Notes: generated from the letters alone by a model not told the origin. A stretch of DNA of 48,595 bases from Deltaproteobacteria bacterium (GCA_002869015.1 PKTT01000059.1:1-48595), one strand, 5' to 3'. Positions 24,577-36,333 are shown, counted from the stretch's first letter. Numbers and translations: made by a program.

Positions 24577-25863
24577 TCATCCATACCGGGCGGCCAGACC
24601 CTCAAGAAAACGCGAGCGAACCTGCTCGGTGGCAAGAACGCGCTTGACTGGGGGCAGCTTTAAGAAGGCTCCGAGGAAGGCGCCAAGTGCGCGGTGGCTC
24701 CATAAAACCTTGTTGTCAAAGAGAAGCTCCTGGAGCTTTCCTCTCTCTATCGCCATAAGCACTGCACGGTGTGCTCCATTTAGAGGAGTCAGCACCCTCT
24801 TATCCCGCTCCACCATGACAACGGCGCCCATGGAAGGACAACCCCTTACACAGAGGCCACAACCAAGGCATATGTCCTCCTCCAGCCTCGCTCTCTTTTT
24901 CTTGGGGTTATTTGGGTCATTTAAAGAGACCAGCCCCATGGCTTCCACTGGGCATATCTCTACGCATTTTCCACAGCCGCTGCACTTATCCACATCAAGA
25001 GCCGGGAGGTAGTTTGAGGTATGAATAGGATGCATCGCGGCAAAGCGTCTGGCAGCGATCATCGCTTCACAGCAGCAACCGCAGCAGTTACAGATAAAAT
25101 TTACGCTCTCCCGAACATTTTCGCCAAATTGAACAAGGTTATTTTCATAGGCCTCTTCCAGTAGATCGAGCCCCTCACAGATATCAACCGCTCTGGCGTG
25201 CCCGTGACGGATAAGCGATTGAGCAGAGGTGTTGAAGGTCATGCATATATCTAAAGGGGCGCTGCAGGACTTGCCCACATACTCCATCTTGCGGCGGCAA
25301 TAACATAGGGACACGCCCATGTGTGAGGCGGTCCTTATAACCTCCGTCGCCCGCTCATAATCCAGTACGTGCGCCGCCGCTCCATCCAAAGCAGGCTCAT
25401 TTATAAAGACCCTTCCCAGCTGTGTTTCGCCATCTGTGAAAAGCGCCTTTATGAAATCTTCCTCAACATTCATATATTGATAGAATAGCTCACCCAATGC
25501 ACGCTGATCGATATCATCACGAACCCGCATCATCGAAAACTCGAAGAAGCCTGCCATCGGGGGCGGTAAAACGTATAGGACTTCGCCATTTTCTTCAAAG
25601 TCAACAAGGAGGGCTCGCGTAGCCAACGCTTCCAGGCTTTTTTTAGCCCTTGGCTCGCTTACTTTCCATATAGATGCAGCTTTTCTCGCTGTAAAGGGTT
25701 TTATGGGAAGGAGTGATACCAGGCGTGCCTCCTCCTCTTTAAATAGAATTTTCAAAATTTTAAAGAGAAGTTCAGTTGGGGGCGCACCCTGTGGATAGCG
25801 GTTTAGCCTTTCGGAGAGCTTTTGATAGGATTCTGCTTCTTTATGGCCGCTGTGGTGTGACAT
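24577..25863 (-). CDS. Winged-helix domain plus dicluster [4Fe-4S] protein
   Basis: A soluble 428-aa protein. The N-terminal third resembles a winged-helix segment (about 30-110, FTARKAASIWKVSEPRAKKS). The middle has a dense cysteine region: Cys187, 189, 200 and 207, then the run CNCCGCCC (258-265). At the C-terminus are two ferredoxin [4Fe-4S] motifs CSGCGKCVEICP (294-305) and CLGCGLCVRGCP (332-343). Such proteins recur in anaerobes and are poorly characterised; electron transfer is likely, and the helix domain suggests regulation or anchoring. I cannot name the function. The start is ATG with no strong ribosome site. Confidence 0.75.
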   Translation of the reverse strand: MSHHSGHKEAESYQKLSERLNRYPQGAPPTELLFKILKILFKEEEARLVSLLPIKPFTARKAASIWKVSEPRAKKSLEALATRALLVDFEENGEVLYVLPPPMAGFFEFSMMRVRDDIDQRALGELFYQYMNVEEDFIKALFTDGETQLGRVFINEPALDGAAAHVLDYERATEVIRTASHMGVSLCYCRRKMEYVGKSCSAPLDICMTFNTSAQSLIRHGHARAVDICEGLDLLEEAYENNLVQFGENVRESVNFICNCCGCCCEAMIAARRFAAMHPIHTSNYLPALDVDKCSGCGKCVEICPVEAMGLVSLNDPNNPKKKRARLEEDICLGCGLCVRGCPSMGAVVMVERDKRVLTPLNGAHRAVLMAIERGKLQELLFDNKVLWSHRALGAFLGAFLKLPPVKRVLATEQVRSRFLEGLAARYG

Positions 25864-25983
25864 TTGGAGTGTCGCCCCGGGTTTGTCCCCTCTTTGGTCT
25901 CAGCCTCGCTGCCTCATGGGGAGCTGTTGATGGTTTAACTAATAATTATCCGCGCCTCCTTTTTTCTGTCAACTTCTTCACCA

Positions 25984-26021
25984 ATAAAAAAGCCGGCGCA
26001 GTATCGCTACCCGCCGGCTTC
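25984..26021 (-). terminator. Rho-independent terminator
   Basis: On the minus strand, AAGCCGGCG/CGCCGGCTT with a 13-base loop is followed by TTTTTTATTGG. It ends the hypothetical gene that stops at 26044. The remaining bases to 25863 show nothing else. Confidence 0.85.
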
Positions 26022-26043
26022 AATTTAAAAAACGCTGAAAATA

Positions 26044-26679
26044 CTAATCCTCTTCCTTGTCTTCCTCTACCGTGAAGTTGCCCTCTCCGACGGACCGCAC
26101 CAGGCGCGCAATTATGGCGGCGCTGTTGGTCTCTCCCCTGTTTATGTAGCAGGGCTTACCGTCCTTTCCAAAGGGAGGTATATCCTCCCTTGGCTCTATC
26201 CCGGTAAGGATTGAACGGCTCTCTTCCCAACGTTTATTGGGTCTAAAGCCCAGCTTCTCACCATACTCCGCCGCACCCTCTACTAGCGCTGCGGCGAGGG
26301 CCGGTTCACAATCTTCAAACTCAACATCGTCATTGAAAATATTGGGCTTAATACGCTCCTCATACTCGGCAGGGTCCAGACCGGGTAAAAGGGCGGCGTC
26401 CTTAACACCCATGGCGAAGGTGTCAAGATACCAACCGCCAACGGCAAGCTTACCGTTGGGGAGCGTTCTAGACAAAAGAATGTGCGCCAAGCCTCTACCT
26501 TCCCACCCCTTTGAAATGACACATTCATGGATGGGCAACTCCGATAAAACCTTCAAGGGGGAGGCAGCCACACCGCCCATTACCGAGGAGCGCTGTTTAG
26601 ACTTTTGCTCGTTTTTGCGCAGCTCTCGCTTCTTCCGCTTTAAGGCAGCTTTTTGCCGCTGTCTGGCATCTTTCGCCAT
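26044..26679 (-). CDS. Conserved hypothetical protein (basic N-terminus)
   Basis: A 211-aa protein with a highly basic N-terminus (KDARQRQKAALKRKKRELRK) followed by a globular domain: LPIHECVISKGWEGRGLAHI, LPNGKLAVGGWYLDTFAMGV, then acidic C-terminal residues. The middle block resembles a family found in many bacteria (weak match to 'W..G.A.v..aR..pnG....g.ylvD..clGvKd') with no assigned function. The start at ATG 26679 was chosen for GGAGG nine bases upstream; a longer version starting at 26763 overlaps a DnaA box. It is the gene on the far side of oriC, transcribed away from dnaA. Confidence 0.65.
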   Translation of the reverse strand: MAKDARQRQKAALKRKKRELRKNEQKSKQRSSVMGGVAASPLKVLSELPIHECVISKGWEGRGLAHILLSRTLPNGKLAVGGWYLDTFAMGVKDAALLPGLDPAEYEERIKPNIFNDDVEFEDCEPALAAALVEGAAEYGEKLGFRPNKRWEESRSILTGIEPREDIPPFGKDGKPCYINRGETNSAAIIARLVRSVGEGNFTVEEDKEED

Positions 26680-26753
26680 ATCAAAATCCTCCATTATCCT
26701 GAAAAAGACCTGCGCAGAATAGCCGACCTTACTGCCGCGGTCAACGCCGATCG

Positions 26754-26940
26754 TTTTCCACAATTTACTTGCTACCCATGCACTCGATTTGATACCCTTA
26801 AAGGGCTATATCCACAGGGGTGCATATTTCAATAATCACCTTTATTTTCAGAGACATATGATATCTTTCCTATAAAACAATATGAGTTTATCCACATGTG
26901 TGGAAAATGTTGTGGATAACTCAACAAGCCCGGACTATTG
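26754..26940. other. Putative replication origin (oriC) with DnaA boxes
   Basis: DnaA-box-like nonamers cluster just upstream of dnaA: TTTTCCACA (26754-26762), ATATCCACA (26808-26816), consensus TTATCCACA (26888-26896), TGTGGAAAA (26899-26907) and consensus TGTGGATAA (26911-26919, reverse). An AT-rich stretch (26825-26885) lies between. It coincides with the gene-strand switch. Additional boxes after dnaA (28301-28309, 28369-28377, 28413-28421) suggest a bipartite origin. Confidence 0.75.
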
Positions 26941-28272
26941 ATGGAACAATTTTGGAAGAGAGTGCTTGAAGAGCTTGAGAAGACGGTCCCATCACAGACC
27001 TTCTCAACCTGGATAAGCCCGCTGGAACCTCTTGAAATCAAAGGAGACCTCTTCCTAATCGCCGTTCCCAACCGTTTCTTCATCGACTGGCTAAAGGATC
27101 AGAACTTGGTCTCATCCATCGCCGATGCAGTTGAGGTGACAATTGGAACCCGGCTTGAGGTTGGTTTTGAGGTTAAGAAAAAACGCCTTTCAAAAGAAGC
27201 TGCACTCAAAGCACCTGAGAGAGGTGTTGATAATTGGAAAGACCGATCTCTTAAAATAGGCCTCAACCCCAGACATACATTTGAATCATTTGTTGTCGGC
27301 CCAAGCAATGAGTTTGCTAACGCAGCAAGCCTTGCAGTAGCAAAAGACGCTAACTCAAACTACAACCCCCTCTTCATCTATGGCGGTGTAGGGTTAGGCA
27401 AAACACACCTCTTAAACGCGATTGGAAATCATAAGCTTCAAGAAAATCCCAACCTAAAGATATGTTTTGTCACCTCGGAGTCCTTCACCAACGAACTCAT
27501 ACAATCGCTTGCCAATAATAAGATGTCAGAGTTTCGCGCCAAGTATAGATCCATGGATGTTCTCCTTGTTGACGACATCCAGTTCCTTGCGCGAAAAGAG
27601 CGTACTCAAGAGGAGTTCTTCCACACCTTCAACGCCCTTTATGAGCGTCAAAAATCCATAGTTTTATCAAGCGATAAATTTCCAAAGGAGATACCCGACC
27701 TTGAGAGCAGGCTGAGATCTCGCTTTGAGTGGGGTCTTATCGCGGATATACAAGCGCCGGATGTAGAGACTAAAGTCGCCATCTTGCATAAAAAAGCACA
27801 ACTTGAATCAATAGATATACCCAATGATGTAGCCATGTACCTTGCCACAATAGTCTCCTCAAATATCCGAGAGCTTGAGGGATCCCTTACAAGGGTTGCC
27901 GCCTTTGCTAATTTAACGCGCACCAGGATAACTTTGGAGCTTGCAAAAAAGGTTCTTCAATCTTCCGTCTCCCACGCCTCATCATCAATATCTGTTGATG
28001 AAATAACCAAGGCTGTATCAAATTATTTCAAAATAAAAATCTCCGAAATCAAGGGTAAGAGGAGAACAAGAGCCATTGCCTGGGCGAGGCAGATTTCCAT
28101 GTTCCTCTCAAGGGAGTTGACAGATAGCTCATGCCCTGAGATAGGGCAACGCATGGGTGGAAAGGATCATTCAACGGTTATGTACGCATGCGACAAGGTC
28201 AAGGAGCTAATAGAAAATGACCCTGATGTGGCTCACCAAATAGAATCAATCAAGGGTTCTTTGGGCAAGTAA
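26941..28272 (+). CDS. dnaA: Chromosomal replication initiator protein DnaA
   Basis: A 443-aa DnaA. Domain I is at the N-terminus (MEQFWKRVLEELEKTVPSQ). The AAA+ domain III has Walker A GGVGLGKTH (about 149-157) and Walker B LLVDDIQF. The C-terminal DNA-binding domain IV contains the signature MGGKDHSTVMYACDKV near 414-429. It binds DnaA boxes and opens the origin. ATG at 26941 is preferred over the TTG at 26938; the ribosome site is weak. It is flanked by DnaA boxes, consistent with autoregulation. Confidence 0.98.
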   Translation: MEQFWKRVLEELEKTVPSQTFSTWISPLEPLEIKGDLFLIAVPNRFFIDWLKDQNLVSSIADAVEVTIGTRLEVGFEVKKKRLSKEAALKAPERGVDNWKDRSLKIGLNPRHTFESFVVGPSNEFANAASLAVAKDANSNYNPLFIYGGVGLGKTHLLNAIGNHKLQENPNLKICFVTSESFTNELIQSLANNKMSEFRAKYRSMDVLLVDDIQFLARKERTQEEFFHTFNALYERQKSIVLSSDKFPKEIPDLESRLRSRFEWGLIADIQAPDVETKVAILHKKAQLESIDIPNDVAMYLATIVSSNIRELEGSLTRVAAFANLTRTRITLELAKKVLQSSVSHASSSISVDEITKAVSNYFKIKISEIKGKRRTRAIAWARQISMFLSRELTDSSCPEIGQRMGGKDHSTVMYACDKVKELIENDPDVAHQIESIKGSLGK

Positions 28273-28300
28273 TAAGATGCAAGTTATCTGTTGTAAGAGC

Positions 28301-28421
28301 TGTGGATAAGATGGTTAAAAAGGTTTCCATTTCTCCTCCTATGGAAAACAGTGAAAACAACCAACAGTTTATGCACAGCAAAAAATACTTTGATTACAAG
28401 TGGTTAGTTTACTTTTCCACA
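28301..28421. promoter_or_regulatory. DnaA boxes in the dnaA-dnaN gap
   Basis: TGTGGATAA (28301-28309, reverse consensus), TTATGCACA (28369-28377) and TTTTCCACA (28413-28421) lie in the 219-base gap. They may form the second half of oriC or regulate dnaN. The remainder of the gap is AT-rich. Confidence 0.55.
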
Positions 28422-28491
28422 CAATTAACAGGCCCTATTACTACTACTTAAAAATGAATATTTAATATAGAAGAAGAAGGAGATGACTCCT

Positions 28492-29613
28492 ATGCGCATT
28501 GAAATCAATCAGGAAAAATTCAGCGAGATAGTGGCTAGAGCTCAATCAACTCTGGAGAGAAAATCAACTCGTCCTATTCTGGAAAACATTCTTCTTCAAG
28601 CCAGCGATGATGAAATCATACTCTCTGCAACTGATTTGAGAGTCAGCCTTACCCAGAAAACAAAATGCAAAGTTATTGAGTCTGGTTCTATATCCGTTCC
28701 AGGCAGAAAACTAAATGAAATCATCAGAGAGATACCGAGGGGTGACGTATCGGTAGAATCCAAAGACAATAATTGGATAACGATATCTTCAGGAAACTCA
28801 ACTTTTCATATTCCTGGAACTGCTTCTGAAGAATTCCCATCTTTTCCAACTCCACCAAATAATTTTATCGAAGTTGATCCTTCCTCCTTCGATAATATGT
28901 TTACAAAAACTATATTCGCCTCTTCAAATGACGAGACGAGAATGTACCTTTGTGGAGTTTATTTAAAAGAATTTAAAGACGAAGATGATAATTCGTTTTT
29001 AAAGGTGGTAGCCACAGATGGTCACAGACTCTCTCTAATAGATACTTTACTTAAAAATGGTCTTTCTCTTTTTTCCGATGGAATAATTGTTCCTAAAAAA
29101 GGAGTTGTAGAAATAAAAAGCATTATTTCAACAGCAGGAGATTCATTGGAGATAGCCTGTGCGGATGGACGTATTTATGTTCGTTCTGAAGACATTTTGC
29201 TCTCTGTAACCTTGATTGATGCTTCCTTTCCAAATTATTCCCAAGTTATTCCAAAGCAAACAGGTGGAGGTGTACTTATCGCCTGTGAGCCTTTCAAGGA
29301 TGCATTGAGGAGGGTTTCTATTCTCAGTGACCAGGAAACTCGATCAGTATTAGTTGAAATAGAGGGTAGCGTTATGAAACTTTACTCTGACAACCCTGGG
29401 ATGGGTGATGCAGAGGAAACTTTAAGTGTGGATTACAGTGGGGAGCCTGTGAAGGTAGCTTTCAATGCAAATTATCTTATGGACATTCTTAAGGTGATGG
29501 ATGATGAAGAGATGAGAATGGAAGTGAAAGATTCACTTTCTCCAACACTTTTCATAGGAACTGACAAAGATTCATCTTTTCTCTCAGTGGTTATGCCAAT
29601 GCGTGTAGATTGA
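28492..29613 (+). CDS. dnaN: DNA polymerase III beta subunit (sliding clamp)
   Basis: A 373-aa beta clamp with three repeated domains and the C-terminal motif VVMPMRVD (typically V(M/V)PMRL). The ring holds the polymerase on DNA. ATG at 28492 was chosen because AAGGAG lies 9 bases before it; the ATG at 28483 would touch the ribosome site. It follows dnaA and precedes recF by four bases, the classic order. Confidence 0.97.
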   Translation: MRIEINQEKFSEIVARAQSTLERKSTRPILENILLQASDDEIILSATDLRVSLTQKTKCKVIESGSISVPGRKLNEIIREIPRGDVSVESKDNNWITISSGNSTFHIPGTASEEFPSFPTPPNNFIEVDPSSFDNMFTKTIFASSNDETRMYLCGVYLKEFKDEDDNSFLKVVATDGHRLSLIDTLLKNGLSLFSDGIIVPKKGVVEIKSIISTAGDSLEIACADGRIYVRSEDILLSVTLIDASFPNYSQVIPKQTGGGVLIACEPFKDALRRVSILSDQETRSVLVEIEGSVMKLYSDNPGMGDAEETLSVDYSGEPVKVAFNANYLMDILKVMDDEEMRMEVKDSLSPTLFIGTDKDSSFLSVVMPMRVD

Positions 29614-29617
29614 GTTT

Positions 29618-30694
29618 ATGATCATTGAAAAATTGAGGGTCAAAGGTTTTAGAAACCTGCTTCCCTCCACTATAGATTTTTGTGGCGGTATTGATGTCCT
29701 AACAGGGGAAAATGCACAGGGAAAGACAAATATTCTTGAAGCGGTACACCTCCTCTCTACTTTGACCAGCTTTCGAACCAGGAAAGTTAGAGAGATGATG
29801 GGAAGGGGAGAGGAAAAGGTTATCCTTGAAGGAGATTTAAAAGATAGGGATGGCAGTTCAAACCTCAGGGTTGAGATGGAAAAAGAGGGTAAAAGGGCTT
29901 GGATTGATGGAAATACACCCACATCAACAGCCCAATACTTAAAAGTTTTGCCATCAGTATTTTTTGGACCCGGGGATATGAGATTAACCGGTGGAGATCA
30001 ACTTCTACGCAGAAGGTTTCTCGATAGGGCAGCCTTTGACCTCTCATCACTTCATTTTGATATTTTAAAAGATTACAAAAGAGTATTATCACAACGTAAT
30101 TCTCTAATATCTCAAGGTAAAAAAGATATAGAGCATTGGTCTGTAACGTTGGCTGAGAAGGGGTGGAAACTTTTTAGCGCAAGAAAAAAAGCTCTTGAGG
30201 AGTTGGCTGGAAGAATAACAACCATTCACTATGAAATATCGGGTGGATTAGAGGAAATAAGATTTATTCTTAAGCCTTCTTGGGATGAAAATTGTGGAGA
30301 AGATGGTCTTTGTAAAGCTCTTGAAGAATCAATTGATGATGATATTTCAAGGGGATTTACGCATCACGGCCCGCATAGAGATAGGTTAAAAGTTTTATTG
30401 GATGGTAGAGATATAAATGAACATGGATCACAGGGGCAGCACAGGACACTTGCTCTATCGATGAAGTTGTCTCTCCTCCTTTGGGCTGAGGAGCGGGGCG
30501 CTGATATTCCGCTTTTTCTTCTGGATGACCCAGGTTCTGAGCTCGATGAGAGAAGGATGAATTTTCTTGCCGAATTTTTTGAGAATTGGCATGGGCAAGT
30601 CATGATTGCTACAGTCAAAAGTGGAGAAATTCCACTTAAAGGCAATAAGAAAAATAGATTTCACAGGGTTGAGCGAGGCAGTGTCAACCATTAG
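29618..30694 (+). CDS. recF: DNA replication and repair protein RecF
   Basis: A 358-aa SMC-like ATPase with Walker A GENAQGKTN (about 31-39), a signature-type segment near GSQGQHRTLALSMKLS, and Walker B LFLLDDPGSELD. It binds single/double-strand junctions and helps load RecA on gaps. ATG start with close spacing to dnaN; it ends in TAG. The next gene starts 42 bases later. Confidence 0.95.
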   Translation: MIIEKLRVKGFRNLLPSTIDFCGGIDVLTGENAQGKTNILEAVHLLSTLTSFRTRKVREMMGRGEEKVILEGDLKDRDGSSNLRVEMEKEGKRAWIDGNTPTSTAQYLKVLPSVFFGPGDMRLTGGDQLLRRRFLDRAAFDLSSLHFDILKDYKRVLSQRNSLISQGKKDIEHWSVTLAEKGWKLFSARKKALEELAGRITTIHYEISGGLEEIRFILKPSWDENCGEDGLCKALEESIDDDISRGFTHHGPHRDRLKVLLDGRDINEHGSQGQHRTLALSMKLSLLLWAEERGADIPLFLLDDPGSELDERRMNFLAEFFENWHGQVMIATVKSGEIPLKGNKKNRFHRVERGSVNH

Positions 30695-30730
30695 GCGATA
30701 TTGGCAAGGTGCCTGAGCAGACGAAAGTGA

Positions 30731-33136
<2,406 letters not shown>

Positions 33137-33243
33137 TGTTTGTAGGATCGCGCATTAGCTGTCATTTGTGCATTTGAATGGGTAAAGACATGAATTCTTG
33201 AGGGGTATTCGAACAGGCCGATAAAGAGCAACTCCTATAGAAA

Positions 33244-33327
33244 TTAAAATGCGAGCTTCTTAAAAGAGGCTCGTTTTTTAATTGAGCACACTTTTGTCGG
33301 GCCACCAGAAACGCCTATAATTTTCAT
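33244..33327 (-). pseudogene. Start-only remnant of an NADPH-dependent FMN reductase-like gene
   Basis: On the minus strand, GGAGGAGAAAAG precedes ATG at 33325-33327, followed by MKIIGVSGGPTKVCSIKK and 9 more residues to a TAA. The MKIIGxSGxPxK start is typical of NADPH-dependent FMN/azoreductase-like flavoproteins (about 190 aa), so the rest is missing. It runs through the gyrB terminator hairpin, so chance resemblance is possible. The rest of 33328-33587 shows nothing recognisable. Confidence 0.35.
33251..33279 (+). terminator. Rho-independent terminator after gyrB
   Basis: The stem CGAGCTTC/GAGGCTCG (one G-U pair) with loop TTAAAA is followed by TTTTTT. It ends the dnaN-recF-gyrB transcript about 115 bases after the gyrB stop. 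Confidence 0.8.
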
Positions 33328-33662
33328 CTTTTCTCCTCCATATCATTAAAATAACCAGCCTCACCATCTTTCCCAAAATTAACTAAAGATATGAGGTTAT
33401 CCTTTAAAGAGCGCTACAGGAATGAGATTTTTGTTGCTGCAAGTTTTTGGCAGAAAATTCCTGTTAGTTAAAAAATGCTTACAATTTTGTATGCCTTACA
33501 TTTTGGTTTGCCTCCATACCACCATTCCTTTTTGTTAGACATCAATATTATCCCATATTTTTAAGTACTTATCGCACGCAGGCACCATTGGCACAGTCGA
33601 TGCAATTGTCCCTTGTAGTCGAAAAATGCCACGGGAGAATGAAGTTGAAGGAACGAGGTGCA

Positions 33663-34418
33663 ATGAAAGGGTCGGTGCTTACGACTTTTTTTACTGTTTT
33701 ATTTTTGATTGCATCTTCAGTTGCTAATGCAGATGAGGTGCTGATCAGCGCTGCCGCTTCGACCCGTGATGTCGTTATGCGTCTTGGCGAGCTTTACCAT
33801 AAACGCCACCCTGAAATTGAATTTGCATATAATTTTGGTGCCTCAGGGGGCATTGCAAGGCAGATTGAGAAGGGTGCTCCTGCGCAAGTTTATATCTCAG
33901 CGAATCCCCAGTGGATGGATAAGTTGATTGAGGGTGGCTACATAGACCCGGCAACTTTAATTCATTTTGCAAAAAACGCGCTAGTTGTTATCGGCTCTAA
34001 AGAGAAAGAGGTAGAGAGTCTAGAAGACTTGGTAGCATTTGACTTGATAGCAATAGGAAACCCTGATTCGGTGCCCGCAGGACGTTACGCCAAGGAGGCG
34101 CTAATTAGAGCGGGTATATATGAGGCTTTGATGGAGAAGGGGGCTATCGTGATGTCTATGGATGTCAGGCAGGCGCTTGTATACGCAGAAAGTGGAGAGG
34201 TAGGGGCTGCATTTGTATATTCCACAGATGTCTTGCTGGCGAAGAACACAAAGGTGCTTTTAGTGGTTGATGGTAGGCTCTACCCAAAGATCCAATATCC
34301 CGCGGGGCTGACCATGGAGGGAGTAAGAAGCCAGGGAGCCAATGGTTTTTTGAACTATCTAAAGACAGAGGAAGCCAAATCTACAATAAGCTCTTTCGGC
34401 TTCTCGCTGGAGGAGTGA
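33663..34418 (+). CDS. modA: Molybdate ABC transporter substrate-binding protein
   Basis: A 251-aa periplasmic protein with a signal peptide cleaved after VANA (about residue 23) and the ModA start DEVLISAAASTRDVVMRL. Further family blocks are NFGASGGIARQIEKGAPAQV, SANPQWMD, and IAIGNPDSVPAGRYAKEAL. It binds molybdate or tungstate. ATG at 33663 is preferred because GAACGAGGTG precedes it and because the signal peptide begins there. It starts a three-gene operon. Confidence 0.95.
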   Translation: MKGSVLTTFFTVLFLIASSVANADEVLISAAASTRDVVMRLGELYHKRHPEIEFAYNFGASGGIARQIEKGAPAQVYISANPQWMDKLIEGGYIDPATLIHFAKNALVVIGSKEKEVESLEDLVAFDLIAIGNPDSVPAGRYAKEALIRAGIYEALMEKGAIVMSMDVRQALVYAESGEVGAAFVYSTDVLLAKNTKVLLVVDGRLYPKIQYPAGLTMEGVRSQGANGFLNYLKTEEAKSTISSFGFSLEE

Positions 34419-34421
34419 GCA

Positions 34422-35108
34422 TTGTTCTTTGCCCCCGCAGACCTTGAGGTGATTGTACTTTCGGTAAAGGTAGCCGCCGTAGCCACCTTTTTATCCCTCC
34501 CTGTGGGCTTTCTCGTTGCAGCGGGGCTTGGGATGTCACGCTTTCCCGGGCGAGCTTTGGTTGATGGCGTGATAAATCTACCCCTTGTCCTGCCGCCTGT
34601 GGTTGTTGGATATTTTCTACTTATTCTTTTGGGTGACAATGGGTTTTTCGGACCAATTTTAAAGGCCCTTGGTATAAAGATTGTCTTCAACTGGAAAGGT
34701 GCGGTTGTCGCCTCTGCGGTGGTCGGGTTCCCTCTTTTAGTGCGTTCGATTCGTCTGGGAATAGAGTCCATCGATGAGGGGATGTTCCATGCGGCGCGCT
34801 CTTTAGGGGCCACCTGGAGAGATATACTCTTTTCGGTGGTGCTTCCCCAATCCTGGAGGGCTATCCTTGTTGGGGCAACTCTTATGTTTGCACGTAGCCT
34901 TGGTGAATTCGGGGCAACTGTAATGATAGCCGGCTCAATCCCAGGCCGGACCCAAACAATCCCCTTGGCGATCTTCGATTACACCAACCAGCCTGGAAAA
35001 GATGCCAACGCTTTGAAGCTTTGCATCGTTTCCATGGCTCTTTCATTTTCAGTGCTTTTGGTTAGTGAATATCTGGCTAGGCGCGCCAAAAAGACGGTGA
35101 CACGGTGA
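34422..35108 (+). CDS. modB: Molybdate ABC transporter permease
   Basis: A 228-aa membrane protein with about five to six helices and the BPD_transp EAA-like loop AARSLGATWRDILFSVVLPQ at about 125-145, then ARSLGEFGATVMIAGSIPG, the classic ModB signature. It starts at TTG (34422) with GGAGG seven bases upstream, 4 bases after the modA stop. Its TGA overlaps the modC start. Confidence 0.94.
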   Translation: MFFAPADLEVIVLSVKVAAVATFLSLPVGFLVAAGLGMSRFPGRALVDGVINLPLVLPPVVVGYFLLILLGDNGFFGPILKALGIKIVFNWKGAVVASAVVGFPLLVRSIRLGIESIDEGMFHAARSLGATWRDILFSVVLPQSWRAILVGATLMFARSLGEFGATVMIAGSIPGRTQTIPLAIFDYTNQPGKDANALKLCIVSMALSFSVLLVSEYLARRAKKTVTR

Positions 35109-36217
35109 AGCTGGAAGTTGATGTTAAAAAGAGGCTCGGCTCCTTTGAGCTCAATCTAGACTTCGGCACGATGGGGAACCGCCTTGGACTTTTTGGCCCC
35201 TCCGGCAGCGGCAAATCCACGCTGGTAAGGCTCCTGGCAGGGCTGGATCTGCCGGATAGCGGAACCATCAAATTGGATGGTGAGGTGCTGACAGATGGGC
35301 GGCGCGCGATCCCCCCAAGGAAGCGGCGAGTGGGGGTTGTCTTTCAGGATTCTCATCTATTTACCCACCTTGGAGTTACGGCAAACCTGCTCTACGGGTA
35401 CAAACGGCTCCCCAAAGCGGAGCGCCAGATCAACCCGGATGAGCTTATAGAGGCACTTGACCTTGGCGCGCTCCTTGAGCGAGGGGTGCATACGCTCTCC
35501 GGTGGCGAGCGGAGGAGGGTGGCACTGGGGCGCGCCGTGCTAGCGGCGCCGCGGTTACTTTTACTGGATGAGCCCCTCACGGGCCTCGATGACAAGCTGC
35601 GATATCAGATAATACCCTACCTTCATATGGTGCTTGAAAGGTTTGGCATTCCCACACTTTTCATAAGTCATTCAGTGGAGGAGATGCGTCTGATGACGAA
35701 TCGGGTACTACTTATTGAGGGCGGTGGTTTTACTGGTGAAATCAAATCCGGTGAGCTGGCGATGCAGAGCTTTGCAAGGGGGCAGGAGGGCTACGTAAAC
35801 CTTATGACTCTCTGTGACCCCTCACCCGTTGGAGACCTTTGCGCTTACAGGTGGGGAGATAATGAGTTGATCCTCCTCGACACATCAGAGGACCCGCGGG
35901 TGATGGTGCGCCTTGAAGCTCGTGATGTTGTGCTATTTAAAAACCATCCTACCAGCACCAGCGCAAGAAATCTCCTTACCTGCACGGTATCCGGGCTTGT
36001 ACCATTGGGTAACCGCGTTGCCGTTGAGCTTCTCTGCGGAGGACAGCTGCTGGTAAGTCAAATTGTGCGAGAGGCTGTTGTCGAGTTGGATCTAAGGGAG
36101 GGTAGCGTAGTTGTGGCTGCCATAAAGGCAACCAGCTTCCGCATCCTCTATGGTGAGCACCGTAGAAGGGGGAGAGGGGTGCTGAGCGGCCCGGCTTCAA
36201 GCTCTACCTGCCGATAA
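35105..36217 (+). CDS. modC: Molybdate ABC transporter ATP-binding protein
   Basis: A 370-aa ATPase with Walker A GPSGSGKST (31-39), ABC signature LSGGERRRVALGRAV and Walker B LLLLDEPLTGLD. The C-terminal 120 residues form a TOBE/Mop oxyanion-binding domain (ARNLLTCTVSGLVPLGNRVA). It powers molybdate import with ModAB. It starts at GTG overlapping modB by four bases. A molybdenum supply fits an anaerobe using formate dehydrogenase or nitrate/other oxidoreductases (inference). Confidence 0.95.
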   Translation: MKLEVDVKKRLGSFELNLDFGTMGNRLGLFGPSGSGKSTLVRLLAGLDLPDSGTIKLDGEVLTDGRRAIPPRKRRVGVVFQDSHLFTHLGVTANLLYGYKRLPKAERQINPDELIEALDLGALLERGVHTLSGGERRRVALGRAVLAAPRLLLLDEPLTGLDDKLRYQIIPYLHMVLERFGIPTLFISHSVEEMRLMTNRVLLIEGGGFTGEIKSGELAMQSFARGQEGYVNLMTLCDPSPVGDLCAYRWGDNELILLDTSEDPRVMVRLEARDVVLFKNHPTSTSARNLLTCTVSGLVPLGNRVAVELLCGGQLLVSQIVREAVVELDLREGSVVVAAIKATSFRILYGEHRRRGRGVLSGPASSSTCR

Positions 36218-36292
36218 CAACCTATGTATCGGCCTCTATTTTGGTGTCGTTACTCCTGAAGGTTTTCAGCAAATGAGCAAAAACAGTCAAAA

Positions 36293-36333
36293 GAGTGACA
36301 CTCCTTGCGGGTTGAGTGACAAAAAATGTCACT
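36293..36333. promoter_or_regulatory. PilR-like TGACA/TGTCA boxes upstream of the pilin gene
   Basis: AGTGACA (36294-36300) and the perfect palindrome AGTGACAAAAAATGTCACT (36315-36333) lie about 92-130 bases upstream of the sigma-54 -24 element. PilR of Pseudomonas binds (C/G)TGTC-type sites; the match is suggestive. It may be the activator site for the pilin. Confidence 0.45.
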
